DNA of 44,969 bases from Moraxella lacunata (GCF_002027545.1 NZ_MXAN01000078.1:1-44969), one strand, 5' to 3'; positions 26,139-35,620 are shown, counted from the stretch's first letter. Numbers and translations are program-made. Notes: a model not told the origin generated them from the letters alone.

Positions 26139-26783
26139 ATGAAAAACATAAACAAGAATGATTTAAAATTTTTACCTCAGTTTGATTACAACCCATATTC
26201 TTATAACAATGAAAAAACCACACCAAAAGACCCTATGGGTATAGAAAATGCTTTAAGTCAGCAAATAAAAAGAACGCAATCTAATGAGCTTTCTCACGAA
26301 GAAGATTATGTTGATACAGACAATAGAATTGGTCGTCTAAGATATTTGAGAAGCCTATTGGCTAATCAGCTAATATTTCTTTTGACAGCTTTTTTTATCA
26401 TCATTGCCATACTATCAGAAAGCTCCATTTATGATTCTGCAAGTGGATATCTAATTCTTTCAGCCATCTACCCATGCTGGAGAATATTATGGCAAACAAG
26501 AAAAAGGTTGCACGATATCAACCTAACAGGCTGGCATACTTTATGGGTACTAGTTCCTTATCTTAATTTTTTATTCATAGTATACTTAATCTTTAAATCT
26601 GGCGATGAAAATAAAAATGATTATGGATTGCCATCCAAGCCAAATCCAGAATTAGATTTAACTATAATTATATGCATTATTGGTGCATGTATATTTTCTT
26701 GGTCTGTGTTAAATGAGTATATAAGACCCTATTCTGACGATTATGAATATTACGACTCCTATTACTCAGATCCTGCCTACTAA
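26139..26783 (+). CDS. DUF805 family membrane protein, last gene of the AAA+ operon
   Basis: A 214-residue protein with a cytoplasmic N-terminal ~65 residues and then a DUF805 membrane domain: GRLRYLRSLLANQLIFLLTA, a second segment around YLILSAIYPCWRILW, the family signature KRLHDINLTGWHTLW and VPYLNFLFIVYLIFKSGDEN. An extra C-terminal transmembrane segment (IIICIIGACIFSWSVL) and a Tyr/Asp/Ser-rich tail follow. DUF805 function is unknown. It has AAGGA upstream. The N-terminal extension and the tail are not usual for the family. Confidence 0.88.
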   Translation: MKNINKNDLKFLPQFDYNPYSYNNEKTTPKDPMGIENALSQQIKRTQSNELSHEEDYVDTDNRIGRLRYLRSLLANQLIFLLTAFFIIIAILSESSIYDSASGYLILSAIYPCWRILWQTRKRLHDINLTGWHTLWVLVPYLNFLFIVYLIFKSGDENKNDYGLPSKPNPELDLTIIICIIGACIFSWSVLNEYIRPYSDDYEYYDSYYSDPAY

Positions 26784-26869
26784 AATACAACCAAAGAACT
26801 TTAAAGCTGTCATAATTATGATATATGAGGGCATGCTAAGTACTTTCTTTAATATTGTCGTTTTTTATA

Positions 26870-26930
26870 GGCGTGCACAGCACGCCCCTACATACTTATG
26901 ACAAATATCAAGCTCAATAGGCACATTCTA
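26870..26930. repeat. Interspersed repeat, partial copy C
   Basis: GCGTGCACAGCACGCCCCTACA followed by ATGACAAATATCAAGCTCAA matches the palindrome-plus-ATATCAA half of copies A and B. It lies after the AAA+ operon and reaches the stop codon of the TauE gene. The palindrome may act as the operon's terminator. Confidence 0.65.
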
Positions 26931-27737
26931 CCCCACTACCCCACTCCACACCAATTGACAACCCACCACAATCAGCAAACAGGCAAAGGCTTTTTTGAGC
27001 GTCCCTGCTGGCAGTTTATGGGCGATTTTTGCCCCCAGTTTGGCAGTGATAAAGCTCGCCACACTAATGGCGACAAAGGCAGGTAAATGCACAAAGCCAA
27101 GCAGTCCTGCCACAGGCTCACTCATGTTTGCCACATGACTTCGTCCAAATACCATAAAGCCCAACGCCCCTGCAATGGCAATGGGCAGACCGCACGCTGC
27201 CGAAGTTCCGACCGCTTGTTTCATGGGCAGACCTGCGTGGGTCAGATACGGCACATTTAGGCTACCACCGCCAATCCCAAAAATCGCCGAAGCCATACCA
27301 ATCACGCCGCCTGCCACGCTTTGACTCATCGGCTTGGGCAGGGGCTTAATGTTCTCGTCCGCCTTTTTCATGAACATCTGTATGGACATGGCAATGGCAA
27401 ACACACCAATCAATACTTGCAAATAATCTCCCTTGATAAGCGTCGCCACCCACGCCCCAAACAACGAACCGACCACCAAGCCATAAGTCAAATTTTTAAA
27501 CACGTCCCAACGCACACCGCCTTTTTTGTTGTGGGCGGTCAAAGAGCTGATAGACGTAATAATGATGGTCGCCAACGCCGTCCCTACCGACACATGGGGG
27601 ATAAACTCGCTCGGAAAGCCATACGCCCCCAAAATCCACACAAGTGCTGGCACGATGATAAGACCACCGCCCACGCCAAACAGCCCTGCACACACGCCCG
27701 CAAACGCTCCTGCGACCACAAACCACAGATACATCAT
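26928..27737 (-). CDS. TauE/SafE family sulfite/sulfonate exporter-like permease
   Basis: A 269-residue inner-membrane protein with about eight hydrophobic segments. The two family repeats are visible: AGLFGVGGGLIIVPALVW near the N-terminus and AIFGIGGGSLNVPYL at mid-protein, both with the GVGGG/GIGGG-x(4)-P motif. The family moves anions such as sulfite, sulfoacetate or taurine metabolites; the substrate here is unknown. The ATG at 27737 is preferred over an upstream TTG; an adjacent ATG at 27734 is equally possible. It is divergent from birA over a ~80-base region. Confidence 0.9.
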   Translation of the reverse strand: MMYLWFVVAGAFAGVCAGLFGVGGGLIIVPALVWILGAYGFPSEFIPHVSVGTALATIIITSISSLTAHNKKGGVRWDVFKNLTYGLVVGSLFGAWVATLIKGDYLQVLIGVFAIAMSIQMFMKKADENIKPLPKPMSQSVAGGVIGMASAIFGIGGGSLNVPYLTHAGLPMKQAVGTSAACGLPIAIAGALGFMVFGRSHVANMSEPVAGLLGFVHLPAFVAISVASFITAKLGAKIAHKLPAGTLKKAFACLLIVVGCQLVWSGVVG

Positions 27738-27815
27738 GTTACATACTCTCACATTTACCAAATTTATGGTATTATAGCTTATTTTTATTCATTTGAAACG
27801 ACCAAAAACCGCCCC

Positions 27816-28658
27816 ATGCCAAATTTTTTGACCGCCACGCCCCACACCCATTTTGACACGACAGGCAGCACCAACACCCAGCTAATCCACGCCATTACAG
27901 ACGGCACGCACCCCCACACCGCCCCCCACCTATACACAGCAAGCCACCAAACGGCAGGGCGTGGACAACATGGGCGGACGTGGGTAAGCGGTGCAGACAA
28001 TGTTTTTTTGTCTTTATATGCCCCCATTGGGCAAGGCGAATTTGAACTACATCAATTATCAGGCTTATTGTCTTTGGCGGTAGGCTATCAACTTGCCCAA
28101 TTAAAAATCATTCAAACCATTAACCAAACTCGCACCGAAAATAACCTACCCCCCATTGGCGTAAAATGGGCAAATGACGTGGGCTTTTATGATGATGAAG
28201 TAGGATTTTTTAAAAAACTCGCTGGCATTTTAATTGAACCTGTTTTTAAAAAATTGGATAAAAATACACTTGTGGGCGTGGTGATTGGCGTGGGCTTAAA
28301 TGTCAATAATTCGCCTATCATCAAAGACGGTCTTTATCAAGCAACGTGTTTAAAAGAATTATCTGATATAACTACCACCGCCCAAGATTTATATATCCCT
28401 ATGGCAAATGCGATATTTCAAGCAGTGGAAATTTGCAATCATTGCAAAGAACCCATGTATCTACAAAATTTTATTGATAAATTTAACGCCAATCATCTTT
28501 TGACCGACAAACTTATTCATATTTTTATGCAAAATAATATGACCGATACTTACGCAAAAGGCAGATGTATCGGCATTGGCAATCAAGGCGAATTGTTATT
28601 AAATGATCATGGCGATATTAAGCCGATATTTGCAGGTATGGCAAAAATCGTGAATTAG
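27816..28658 (+). CDS. birA: Biotin--[acetyl-CoA carboxylase] ligase
   Basis: A 280-residue ligase that activates biotin with ATP and attaches it to the AccB lysine. Motifs are STNTQLI near the N-terminus, the biotin/ATP loop GRGQHGRTW, KWANDVGF and KLAGILIE. There is no N-terminal helix-turn-helix, so it is a group I, non-regulatory BirA. The reading frame is open for 165 codons upstream, but the protein family starts at MPNFLTATPH; that ATG lies only ~40 bases after a likely -10 (TATTAT). It is followed 59 bases later by coaX, a common partner, since both concern CoA/biotin metabolism. Confidence 0.92.
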   Translation: MPNFLTATPHTHFDTTGSTNTQLIHAITDGTHPHTAPHLYTASHQTAGRGQHGRTWVSGADNVFLSLYAPIGQGEFELHQLSGLLSLAVGYQLAQLKIIQTINQTRTENNLPPIGVKWANDVGFYDDEVGFFKKLAGILIEPVFKKLDKNTLVGVVIGVGLNVNNSPIIKDGLYQATCLKELSDITTTAQDLYIPMANAIFQAVEICNHCKEPMYLQNFIDKFNANHLLTDKLIHIFMQNNMTDTYAKGRCIGIGNQGELLLNDHGDIKPIFAGMAKIVN

Positions 28659-28717
28659 GTTTTATTTGGCATAGTTAATTTATATAAATACCAAAACCCA
28701 TTTTATTAAGGAAAATC

Positions 28718-29434
28718 ATGAAAAAACTTTGGCTAGATTTGGGCAATACCCGCCTAAAATATTGGATTGTAGATAACGACACGATTATCGCCCATGACGC
28801 AAAAGAACACCTAAAAGCCCCCAATGAATTATTGCTTGGACTGCTTGGCACGCTGGCAAGCTTTGAGCCTGAATTTGTGGGGATTTCTAGCGTGCTTGGC
28901 GATAAGATTAACACCGCCATCAATAAGACCTTGCAAGGCTTTAACGTGCCATTTGAATTTGCCAAAGTGAACGCCAACCACCCCCTTTTGACAAGTCATT
29001 ATGACCCCAATCAGCTTGGCGTGGACAGATGGCTACAAATGCTTGGCGTGGTGGATAATACCAAAAAACAATGCGTGGTGGGCTGTGGTACGGCTTTGAC
29101 GATTGATTTGATAGAACACGGCACGCATTTGGGTGGATATATCCTGCCCAACGTCTATATGCAACGCCACGCCCTATATGCAGGCACTCAGCAGATTGCG
29201 GTGAAAGCTGGGCGGTTTGACAGCACCGAATTGGGCAAAACGACCTTTGATGCGGTCAATCATGGCGTACTGTTTGGCGTGGTGGGGGCGGTGCGTGCGG
29301 TGCGGGCCGATTATCCTGATTTTGAGGTTACGCTCACAGGGGGCGGGGCGGACATGATAAATGTGCAGTTTGGGGGCGAGCTTGACACCGAAGAAGAGCT
29401 ACTGCTGGCAGGGCTAAGACGGTATTTTGCTTGA
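28718..29434 (+). CDS. coaX: Type III pantothenate kinase
   Basis: A 238-residue kinase catalysing the first step of CoA synthesis (pantothenate to 4'-phosphopantothenate), of the feedback-insensitive CoaX type. ASKHA-fold motifs are visible: LWLDLGNTRLKYWIVD (phosphate 1), LGVDRWLQMLG (pantothenate and Asp general base region), VVGCGTALTIDLI (phosphate 2) with GGYILPN, and TGGGADM near the end. AAGGA precedes the ATG. It is probably co-transcribed with birA and converges with the next gene. Confidence 0.95.
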   Translation: MKKLWLDLGNTRLKYWIVDNDTIIAHDAKEHLKAPNELLLGLLGTLASFEPEFVGISSVLGDKINTAINKTLQGFNVPFEFAKVNANHPLLTSHYDPNQLGVDRWLQMLGVVDNTKKQCVVGCGTALTIDLIEHGTHLGGYILPNVYMQRHALYAGTQQIAVKAGRFDSTELGKTTFDAVNHGVLFGVVGAVRAVRADYPDFEVTLTGGGADMINVQFGGELDTEEELLLAGLRRYFA

Positions 29435-29472
29435 CATGAATCACAACAAAGAACAATCCGTCACTTAGCCTG

Positions 29473-30123
29473 CTATTTTGCCAAATCCCAAATCTCCCCC
29501 TTATCCACAACCCCCACTTTGTCAGCAAACACCGCCTGTCTCATCGCCCTTGCTAGGGCATCAGTTGGCATGGGTTTGGCGGACATAAGTAGCCCAAAGC
29601 GGTTTGCCACGGTAAGCACCTTTTCGCCCAATCGCTCGCCCATGCGGTCGCTGTTTTGTCGTTTTAATAACGGTGGTCGCATGAGTGTGAGCTTGTCAAA
29701 ACCAATGGCGGACAATGATCGCTCCATGTCGCCTTTTAAGCGATAATAAAACAGCGGACTGTTTGGGTTTGCTCCGTCTGATGAGATGACGACCATTTGC
29801 CCCACGCCATTTTGGTGGGCGATGTTGGCAACATTGACGGTATAATCATGGTCGATTTTGTACTGCTTAGGTTTACTGCCTGCCTGCTTTAAGGTCGTGC
29901 CAAGACAACCAAACAGCACGTCCCCACGCACCTTATCCGCCCATGTGTCAGGCGTGTCAAAATCAACGATGTGGACGGTCAGTTTGGGGTGGGAAGTATC
30001 AATCGCTCGCCTAACAAATACCGTCACTTTATCAAATCGCTCATCGGCTAACAACTGCTCGGTCAAGGGCTCGCCTGTCGCCCCTGTCGCTCCGATGATT
30101 AGAGCGTGTAGGTTGGTTTTCAT
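29473..30123 (-). CDS. NAD(P)H-binding atypical SDR (NmrA/HTATIP2-like)
   Basis: A 216-residue oxidoreductase-like protein. The dinucleotide-binding ALIIGATGATGEPLTEQLL is followed by VFGCLGTTLKQAGS-like and QMVVISSDGANPNSPLFYYR, with YRLKGDMERSL giving the Tyr/Lys pair, and LMRPPLLKRQ. This is the pattern of the YbjT/HTATIP2-like group, whose substrates are mostly unknown. I chose the ATG at 30123; four further codons upstream need a TTG. It converges with coaX, with only 38 bases between the stops. Confidence 0.88.
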   Translation of the reverse strand: MKTNLHALIIGATGATGEPLTEQLLADERFDKVTVFVRRAIDTSHPKLTVHIVDFDTPDTWADKVRGDVLFGCLGTTLKQAGSKPKQYKIDHDYTVNVANIAHQNGVGQMVVISSDGANPNSPLFYYRLKGDMERSLSAIGFDKLTLMRPPLLKRQNSDRMGERLGEKVLTVANRFGLLMSAKPMPTDALARAMRQAVFADKVGVVDKGEIWDLAK

Positions 30124-30211
30124 GGTGGTTGCCAAATGAAAAAGGGTGTTAAAGGGGTATTATAGCACAGGTTAAAACACCGCCCCTTTGGACGGCATTT
30201 ACCCATTGTGC

Positions 30212-31162
30212 TTATTTTGCTAAAAACGGCTCTACCACCGCCCACACCGCATTAAAATTATCGGCAAATACGCTGTGAGATGCATTAGGGATTACGGCAA
30301 TGTCGGCATTGGGTAGGGCCTCATAAGCCTTTATCACGGTTGGCAAGGGGGCGTTTTGGTCGTCTTCGCCCACGATGAGCAAGGTTTTGGCGGTGATGTT
30401 TTTAAAGACGCTCTCGCCAATGTCAAGCTCATTAAAATACGCCACGTTTTGCCCATACCATTCTTCTGTCCGCTTGGGTTCGGGACGGATTGTGGCTTGC
30501 TCTTGCCAGTATAGGGGGTCAAGTTTGGTAAAATCGGCAAACGTTCCACCAAAGGTGCGAAAGCCTTTTGCCACTCGCCTGCCCCAATGGCGATGATTTT
30601 GGCGGTTTTGTCAGGGAAATTTAAGGCAAAATGATAAGCGGTGTACGCCCCATCGCTAAACCCCAAAATATGGGCGGGTTTGTCCGTGATGTGGGTCAGC
30701 ACGTTATACACGTCTTGGGCTTTGACGGCGTAGCTTGGCACTTGATGACCGATTTCTGATTTGCCATGCCCGCGGGTGCTTACGGCGATGACTTGGTGTG
30801 TTTTGGCAAGATTATCAATCAATTGCCCCATCTCGCCAATTGAGCCGACCAACCCACCATGTAACACCACCACAGGTTCGCCTTGTCCGTGGATTTCATA
30901 ATAAATCTCTTTCCAAACTAAAAATAAACCCTTATAAGTATTGGGGTTGAGGTTTTTAAAAATCCACAAAAATCGGGGTTTGGAAAGAAGTCTAATAAAT
31001 CTTGGCGTCTTGGCTTTGAATATAATGCCCATTGGCATTGCCGTAGTTTACGGCACTTTGATAGCTGTGGGCGGTTTGCCCAAAATGGCGTAGATTGTCG
31101 GCGTGGGCGACAAGGCTTGTGCCAAAAAGCACAAAAGCGGTTAGATAGGGCAAGATTTTCAT
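30212..31162 (-). pseudogene. Secreted alpha/beta-hydrolase gene broken by a MITE and a frameshift
   Basis: The original gene started at ATG 31162 with signal peptide MKILPYLTAFVLFGTSLVAHA and ran through YIQSQDAKIY. Here a 93-bp MITE (30902-30994) is inserted, and the gene resumes YYEIHGQGEPVVVLHGG, STRGHGKSEIG, ILGFSDGAYTAY (nucleophile Ser). At 30561-30570 one G is missing from a short G run, shifting GAGEWQK-GFRTFGGTF out of frame. The C-terminus (LLIVGEDDQNAPL, IPNASHSVF with catalytic His) continues to 30212. Two independent lesions make it a genuine pseudogene rather than a read error. It follows the tautomerase gene by 7 bases, so the two were an operon. Confidence 0.88.
30902..30994. 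mobile_element. 93-bp MITE, copy 1, inserted in the hydrolase gene
   Basis: It runs from TAAATCTCTTTCCAAACT to GGTTTGGAAAGAAGTCTA, which are imperfect terminal inverted repeats. The same 93 bp recur at 35376-35468 with three mismatches. ATAAATC flanks or overlaps both ends (30901-30907 and 30995-31001), so the target duplication is either 7 bp or a TA dinucleotide. It interrupts an identifiable gene, proving mobility. Confidence 0.88.
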
Positions 31163-31169
31163 AATAATC

Positions 31170-31400
31170 CTATAACTCGTATTGTGGTTGGCGTAGCAGA
31201 GTTTCACGACTTGGGGCGATTTTTTTGTCCCAAACTTCTGCTTTAAATGCCTGCTTGTCCAACTCTTGAAAATCAATGGTGATGTACTCGGCAGGCGTGT
31301 TCAAACGCTCGCTTGCCAATACGGTCAGCTCATCAGCAAAGGTTTTGAGTTCGGCTTGGCTTAAGCCTTTTGGGTAGGATTGTAGGGTAATGTGTGGCAT
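31170..31400 (-). CDS. Tautomerase-family protein (4-oxalocrotonate tautomerase-like)
   Basis: A 76-residue protein beginning MPHITLQSYPKGLSQAEL. Removal of Met exposes Pro-1, the catalytic base of the tautomerase superfamily. Length fits the small PptA/4-OT-like subgroup, with the conserved later stretch YITIDFQELDKQ. I chose the ATG at 31400 because a GGAG Shine-Dalgarno lies 6 bases upstream; an upstream TTG would bury the catalytic Pro. The substrate is unknown. It is the first gene of a two-gene operon with the now broken hydrolase. Confidence 0.88.
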   Translation of the reverse strand: MPHITLQSYPKGLSQAELKTFADELTVLASERLNTPAEYITIDFQELDKQAFKAEVWDKKIAPSRETLLRQPQYEL

Positions 31401-31455
31401 GATTTGCTCCAAAAATATTTGAAAATGGCAGGGGCTTAATTACCCCCACTAAAAT

Positions 31456-32415
<960 letters not shown>

Positions 32416-32422
32416 TTATGGC

Positions 32423-32451
32423 AATCGTTTAAAAAACTTTATGAAACGATT
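32423..32451. promoter_or_regulatory. Candidate LysR operator between the SDR and LysR genes
   Basis: AATCGTTT (32423-32430) and AAACGATT (32444-32451) are perfect inverted repeats 13 bases apart, in the divergent intergenic region. Such a dyad is where an LTTR recognition site is expected. Confidence 0.5.
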
Positions 32452-32523
32452 TCATTTTAAGCCATTTTCTGATATAAATATAATCATCAAATCATATAAA
32501 AATTATTATTGGTATTTATATCT

Positions 32524-33441
32524 ATGGGCGATTTAAACAACCTAGACCTAAATCTACTCAAAGCCCTGCACGCCCTGTTGCAAGAAAAAAACGTCAGCCG
32601 TGCCGCCAGACGCCTTAACCTCACCCAACCTGCGGTAAGTCTCATGCTCGCCAAGCTCCGCCACCGCTTTGGCGACCCCTTATTTATCCGCACCGCTCAC
32701 GGCATGATACCGACCACCCGAGCCGAAAGCCTATATGAGCCTGTTTGTCAGATTTTGGACAGCATTAGTCTGTTAGTCGCCCCTACCGATTTTGACCCAA
32801 AAGAGCTTACCACCACCTTTAAAATCGCAGGCACCGAAAACGGCATTCGCACGCTCGGCATACCCTTTGCCCTAAACATCGCCACACTCGCCCCCAATGT
32901 CAAAGTGGCGTTTTTTCCGATTCAGGGGCAGGATTTGACGCAGAATTTGGCGGACGGCGTGTGGGATTTGGCAATCATGGGGGCAGAGCAGTTGGGCGAC
33001 AGCCTGCATTTTGAGCCATTGATTTTTGAGCGGTATTTGTGTGCGGTCAGACACGACCACCCAGTGCTAACAGAACATTGGGACATAGACAGATTTTGTA
33101 CGCTTGAATTTGTGATTACCGCCTATCATGGCGGGCATTTTACAGGAGCGACCGATGATGCGTTGGCACAGCTTGGCAAAACACGCACGGTCAAATTCTC
33201 GGTGGGGCATTTTTCGCTGTTGCCTGATTTGTTAAAAAACAGCGATTTGGCAACCGTTGCCCCTGCTCATTTTTTAGAGCAATGCCCTGATTTGACGGTG
33301 CTAGAACTGCCCTTTGCCATTGACGGCTATCAAAAGGTCATGGCATGGCACGCCAAAAGCCATTATGACCCTGTGCAGATGTGGTTTCGGCAGGTGATGA
33401 AAGATGTGGCGGGGGAGATTGGGGGATTTCAGGCAGCCTGA
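32524..33441 (+). CDS. LysR-family transcriptional regulator divergent from the SDR gene
   Basis: A 305-residue LTTR with N-terminal winged helix (LNLLKALHALLQEKNVSRAA, then RRLNLTQPAVSLMLAKLRHR, FGDPLFIRTAHGM) and a C-terminal effector-binding domain. I chose the ATG at 32524; the frame opens with a TTG five codons earlier. The neighbouring divergent SDR and the dyad between them suggest it controls acetoin/diol metabolism. The last codons (GGFQAA-stop) lie in a palindromic uptake-type sequence. It is the same length and subgroup as the LysR at 8201, so the two are probable paralogues. Confidence 0.93.
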   Translation: MGDLNNLDLNLLKALHALLQEKNVSRAARRLNLTQPAVSLMLAKLRHRFGDPLFIRTAHGMIPTTRAESLYEPVCQILDSISLLVAPTDFDPKELTTTFKIAGTENGIRTLGIPFALNIATLAPNVKVAFFPIQGQDLTQNLADGVWDLAIMGAEQLGDSLHFEPLIFERYLCAVRHDHPVLTEHWDIDRFCTLEFVITAYHGGHFTGATDDALAQLGKTRTVKFSVGHFSLLPDLLKNSDLATVAPAHFLEQCPDLTVLELPFAIDGYQKVMAWHAKSHYDPVQMWFRQVMKDVAGEIGGFQAA

Positions 33442-33443
33442 AA
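33427..33443. other. Palindromic Neisseriaceae-type DNA uptake sequence at the lysR 3' end
   Basis: TTTCAGGCAGCCTGAAA contains AGGCAGCCTGAA (33431-33442), identical to the DUS dialect described for Kingella. It overlaps the stop codon of the LysR gene. A related GACAGCCTGAA lies inside the divergent SDR gene (~32009-32019). Confidence 0.65.
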
Positions 33444-33474
33444 GCTTAATTTTGCAAAATTTCAATAAAAAACA

Positions 33475-33494
33475 CCGCTTGAAAACTCAAACGG
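33475..33494 (-). terminator. Terminator of the F420-reductase-like gene
   Basis: CCGCTTGA (33475-33482) pairs with TCAAACGG (33487-33494) apart from one G-T-type position, and the minus strand continues in a T-run. Confidence 0.55.
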
Positions 33495-33513
33495 CGTCTC
33501 TACCCCAACCAAA

Positions 33514-34263
33514 TTAAACATTCAAAATCCGATTCGCCCGAATCACATTCTCATGCGAAAAGTCGCCCTCTGTCATGTTGGGTAACTCGGCGATGGCATA
33601 GGCACGGTTTTGGCGGACGCTGGTGGGCGTTTGGGTCGAATTGGCACGGCTTTGGCGTAATTCATGGGCGGTATAATCACAGCAATACCCTGCCGAATTG
33701 GGCTGTTGTCGCCACGAACCTGCCAAATCGCCACCGTCAAGCGGTGCAAATCCGCATTGCTCCACCAGCGTCATAACCCGCCCTTTGGCAGGCTCATCAT
33801 TGCCCGCCACCCACATGGCCAGGCGGTCTTTTCTATCAGGATTTTTACCCAGATTGGCAAGCGAATGGGCAAGTAGCATATTAAAGGCCTTGACCACATC
33901 TCGCCCCACGACAGAACTCACCCACACGCTCTCCGCCATGCCATTATCAATCTCATCAATCGGCTTATCCCGAAATTCAGGGTAATAATTGGCGGTGTCC
34001 ACCACCACGCAATCAGGCGATAAACCTTGCCACAGCGATTTTGGCAAATCGGCAATAGCAGGCGTTGGCAGGGACAAAATCAGTACATCAGTCCCCACGC
34101 CCACCGTGTCCAAATCGCACGCCTTTGCCCCAATTTTGTCGGCAAAATCACGTACACCGTCCACGCCTTTTGAGTTGGCGACAGAGACATTATACCCTGC
34201 CTGAGCAAGTTTTTGGGCGATTGTACCGCCAATTTGCCCGATACCAATGACCGCAATATTCAT
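33514..34263 (-). CDS. NADPH-dependent F420 reductase-like dinucleotide-binding protein
   Basis: A 249-residue protein opening MNIAVIGIGQIGGTIAQKLA, a Rossmann motif. It continues with the NADP-oxidoreductase pattern VLILSLPTPAI, VVDTANYYPEF, VKAFNMLLAHSLA and MWVAGNDEPAKGRVMTLVEQ. The family (F420-dependent NADP oxidoreductase, YqcI/Npt-like) in bacteria without F420 is of unknown substrate. The C-terminal quarter is unusual and polar (ELRQSRANSTQT). An ATG one codon earlier (34266) is equally good with the AGGG upstream. It lies 11 bases after the hydrolase gene, so they form an operon. Confidence 0.85.
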   Translation of the reverse strand: MNIAVIGIGQIGGTIAQKLAQAGYNVSVANSKGVDGVRDFADKIGAKACDLDTVGVGTDVLILSLPTPAIADLPKSLWQGLSPDCVVVDTANYYPEFRDKPIDEIDNGMAESVWVSSVVGRDVVKAFNMLLAHSLANLGKNPDRKDRLAMWVAGNDEPAKGRVMTLVEQCGFAPLDGGDLAGSWRQQPNSAGYCCDYTAHELRQSRANSTQTPTSVRQNRAYAIAELPNMTEGDFSHENVIRANRILNV

Positions 34264-34274
34264 CATTTCTGCCC

Positions 34275-35210
34275 TTATCTCACACGCTCGCCAATCCATT
34301 CTGCCACATCATCATTGATTTTTTGTCCGCCTTTTTCAAGCATGAGTAAATGCCCAAAATTGGGGTACAGCACCAAACTTTTATCGCCTGATTTAGTTTC
34401 ATTATAAAAATCAATGGCATCTTGTGGTGAGACAAACACATCTTTATTACCGCTAATCAGCATCACAGGGGCGGTAAGTTGACGACCGTGGTCTTTTAGG
34501 TATTCAAGCCCTTCTTTAAAGCTGTTGGGGAAAGAGACCGAGAATTTTTCAAGCATCAATGGGTCATTGTCAAGCGACAAGCCAGCACCTTCAAATGGGA
34601 TATTGAGCGTGGTTAAAGAAACCGCCCCGCTCACAAAACTGTCTTTTGGCTCTGGGCGTGGCAAATAGCCAAAATTCATCTGATGATAACGAAGCACGCC
34701 TGCCGCCAAGATAAAGCCGTTCACATCATCAGGATATTTGGTGCCGTATAGTGCCGAAATGTGTCCGCCCATGCTGTGTCCGAGTACAAAAACGGGCGTG
34801 TTTGGGTATTCGGCTTTGGCTTTTTGCACGACCAGACGCAAATCTTCCACCATTTCAAAATAGCTGTTGATATGAATACTGTCTCGCCCATCCGATTTGC
34901 CGTGTCCACGGTGGTCAAAGCGGTACACGCCAATGCCGTCTGCATTCATCGTTTTGGCAAAATCGCCAAACACGCCCGAATGGCTCGCCAAGCCGTGCGA
35001 AATCACCACAATGGCTTTGGGTTTGGCGTGTGGTATATCTTTTTGCAAGTGCAATTTTAAGCCGTCTTGGGTGCGGATATGGGTAATGACGGATTTGGAT
35101 TGAACTGCCGTTTTTGCAGGCTGTGCTGGTGTTTTGGCGTGGGCGACACCGCTGGCAAAGGGCAAGGTTAGGGCTAATGCTAGGGCAAGGGATTTGATTG
35201 ATGATTTCAT
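34275..35210 (-). CDS. Secreted alpha/beta hydrolase (monoacylglycerol lipase / lysophospholipase-like)
   Basis: A 311-residue Hydrolase_4-family protein. It has a signal peptide MKSSIKSLALALALTLPFAS with cleavage near AHA-KT. It has the oxyanion-region VVISHGLASHSG, RFDHRGHGKSDG, the nucleophile elbow VLGHSMGGH, the acid in LISGNKDVFVSP and the catalytic His in YPNFGHLLML. It resembles monoglyceride lipases and lysophospholipases, so periplasmic or secreted lipid hydrolysis is likely. It is the first gene of a two-gene operon with the F420-reductase-like gene. Confidence 0.9.
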   Translation of the reverse strand: MKSSIKSLALALALTLPFASGVAHAKTPAQPAKTAVQSKSVITHIRTQDGLKLHLQKDIPHAKPKAIVVISHGLASHSGVFGDFAKTMNADGIGVYRFDHRGHGKSDGRDSIHINSYFEMVEDLRLVVQKAKAEYPNTPVFVLGHSMGGHISALYGTKYPDDVNGFILAAGVLRYHQMNFGYLPRPEPKDSFVSGAVSLTTLNIPFEGAGLSLDNDPLMLEKFSVSFPNSFKEGLEYLKDHGRQLTAPVMLISGNKDVFVSPQDAIDFYNETKSGDKSLVLYPNFGHLLMLEKGGQKINDDVAEWIGERVR

Positions 35211-35375
35211 AATACATACTCTAAAATTGGAAAGTAGGATTATTATAAAATTTTAAAATTGATAAAAGAATAATGATTTTTGGAAAAGATGTTTTTAAAT
35301 TTGGAAAAAACATTTATCACAACACAGTATCCCATACCACAACTTCTGTTTTATTATCACCCCCAAATAATAGAT

Positions 35376-35468
35376 TAAATCTCTTTCCAAACTAAAAATA
35401 AACCCTTATAAGTATTGGGGTTGAAGTTTTTAAAAATCCATAAAAATCAGGGTTTGGAAAGAAGTCTA
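35376..35468. mobile_element. 93-bp MITE, copy 2
   Basis: It is the same element as 30902-30994 with three mismatches, in the same orientation. It lies in the 590-base gap between the lipase gene and the DASS transporter. That gap otherwise contains AT-rich sequence, a candidate promoter at 35612, a weak AACCC/GGGTT hairpin around 35577-35597, and no gene I can support. Confidence 0.88.
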
Positions 35469-35611
35469 TTTTACTGATATATTCATGAAAAATTAGCCAT
35501 AAATTGAGCAATTCTACCACTTTTGGGGTATTTTTATCATTTTATCTGATGAATTTATCAAAACAATCCTTAAATAACCCCACATATTTTATGGGTTCAT
35601 ACCAACAATTC

Positions 35612-35620
35612 TGTTATAAT
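35612..35620 (+). promoter_or_regulatory. Extended -10 promoter upstream of the DASS transporter
   Basis: TGTTATAAT is a perfect extended -10 (TG-N-TATAAT). It would give a leader of ~175 bases before the ATG at 35804. No good -35 is present, which extended -10 promoters do not require. Confidence 0.45.

Noticed and set aside
27321..27815. 165-codon N-terminal extension of birA
   Set aside because: It overlaps the TauE/SafE gene on the other strand and has no BirA-like or HTH sequence; the family start is at 27816.
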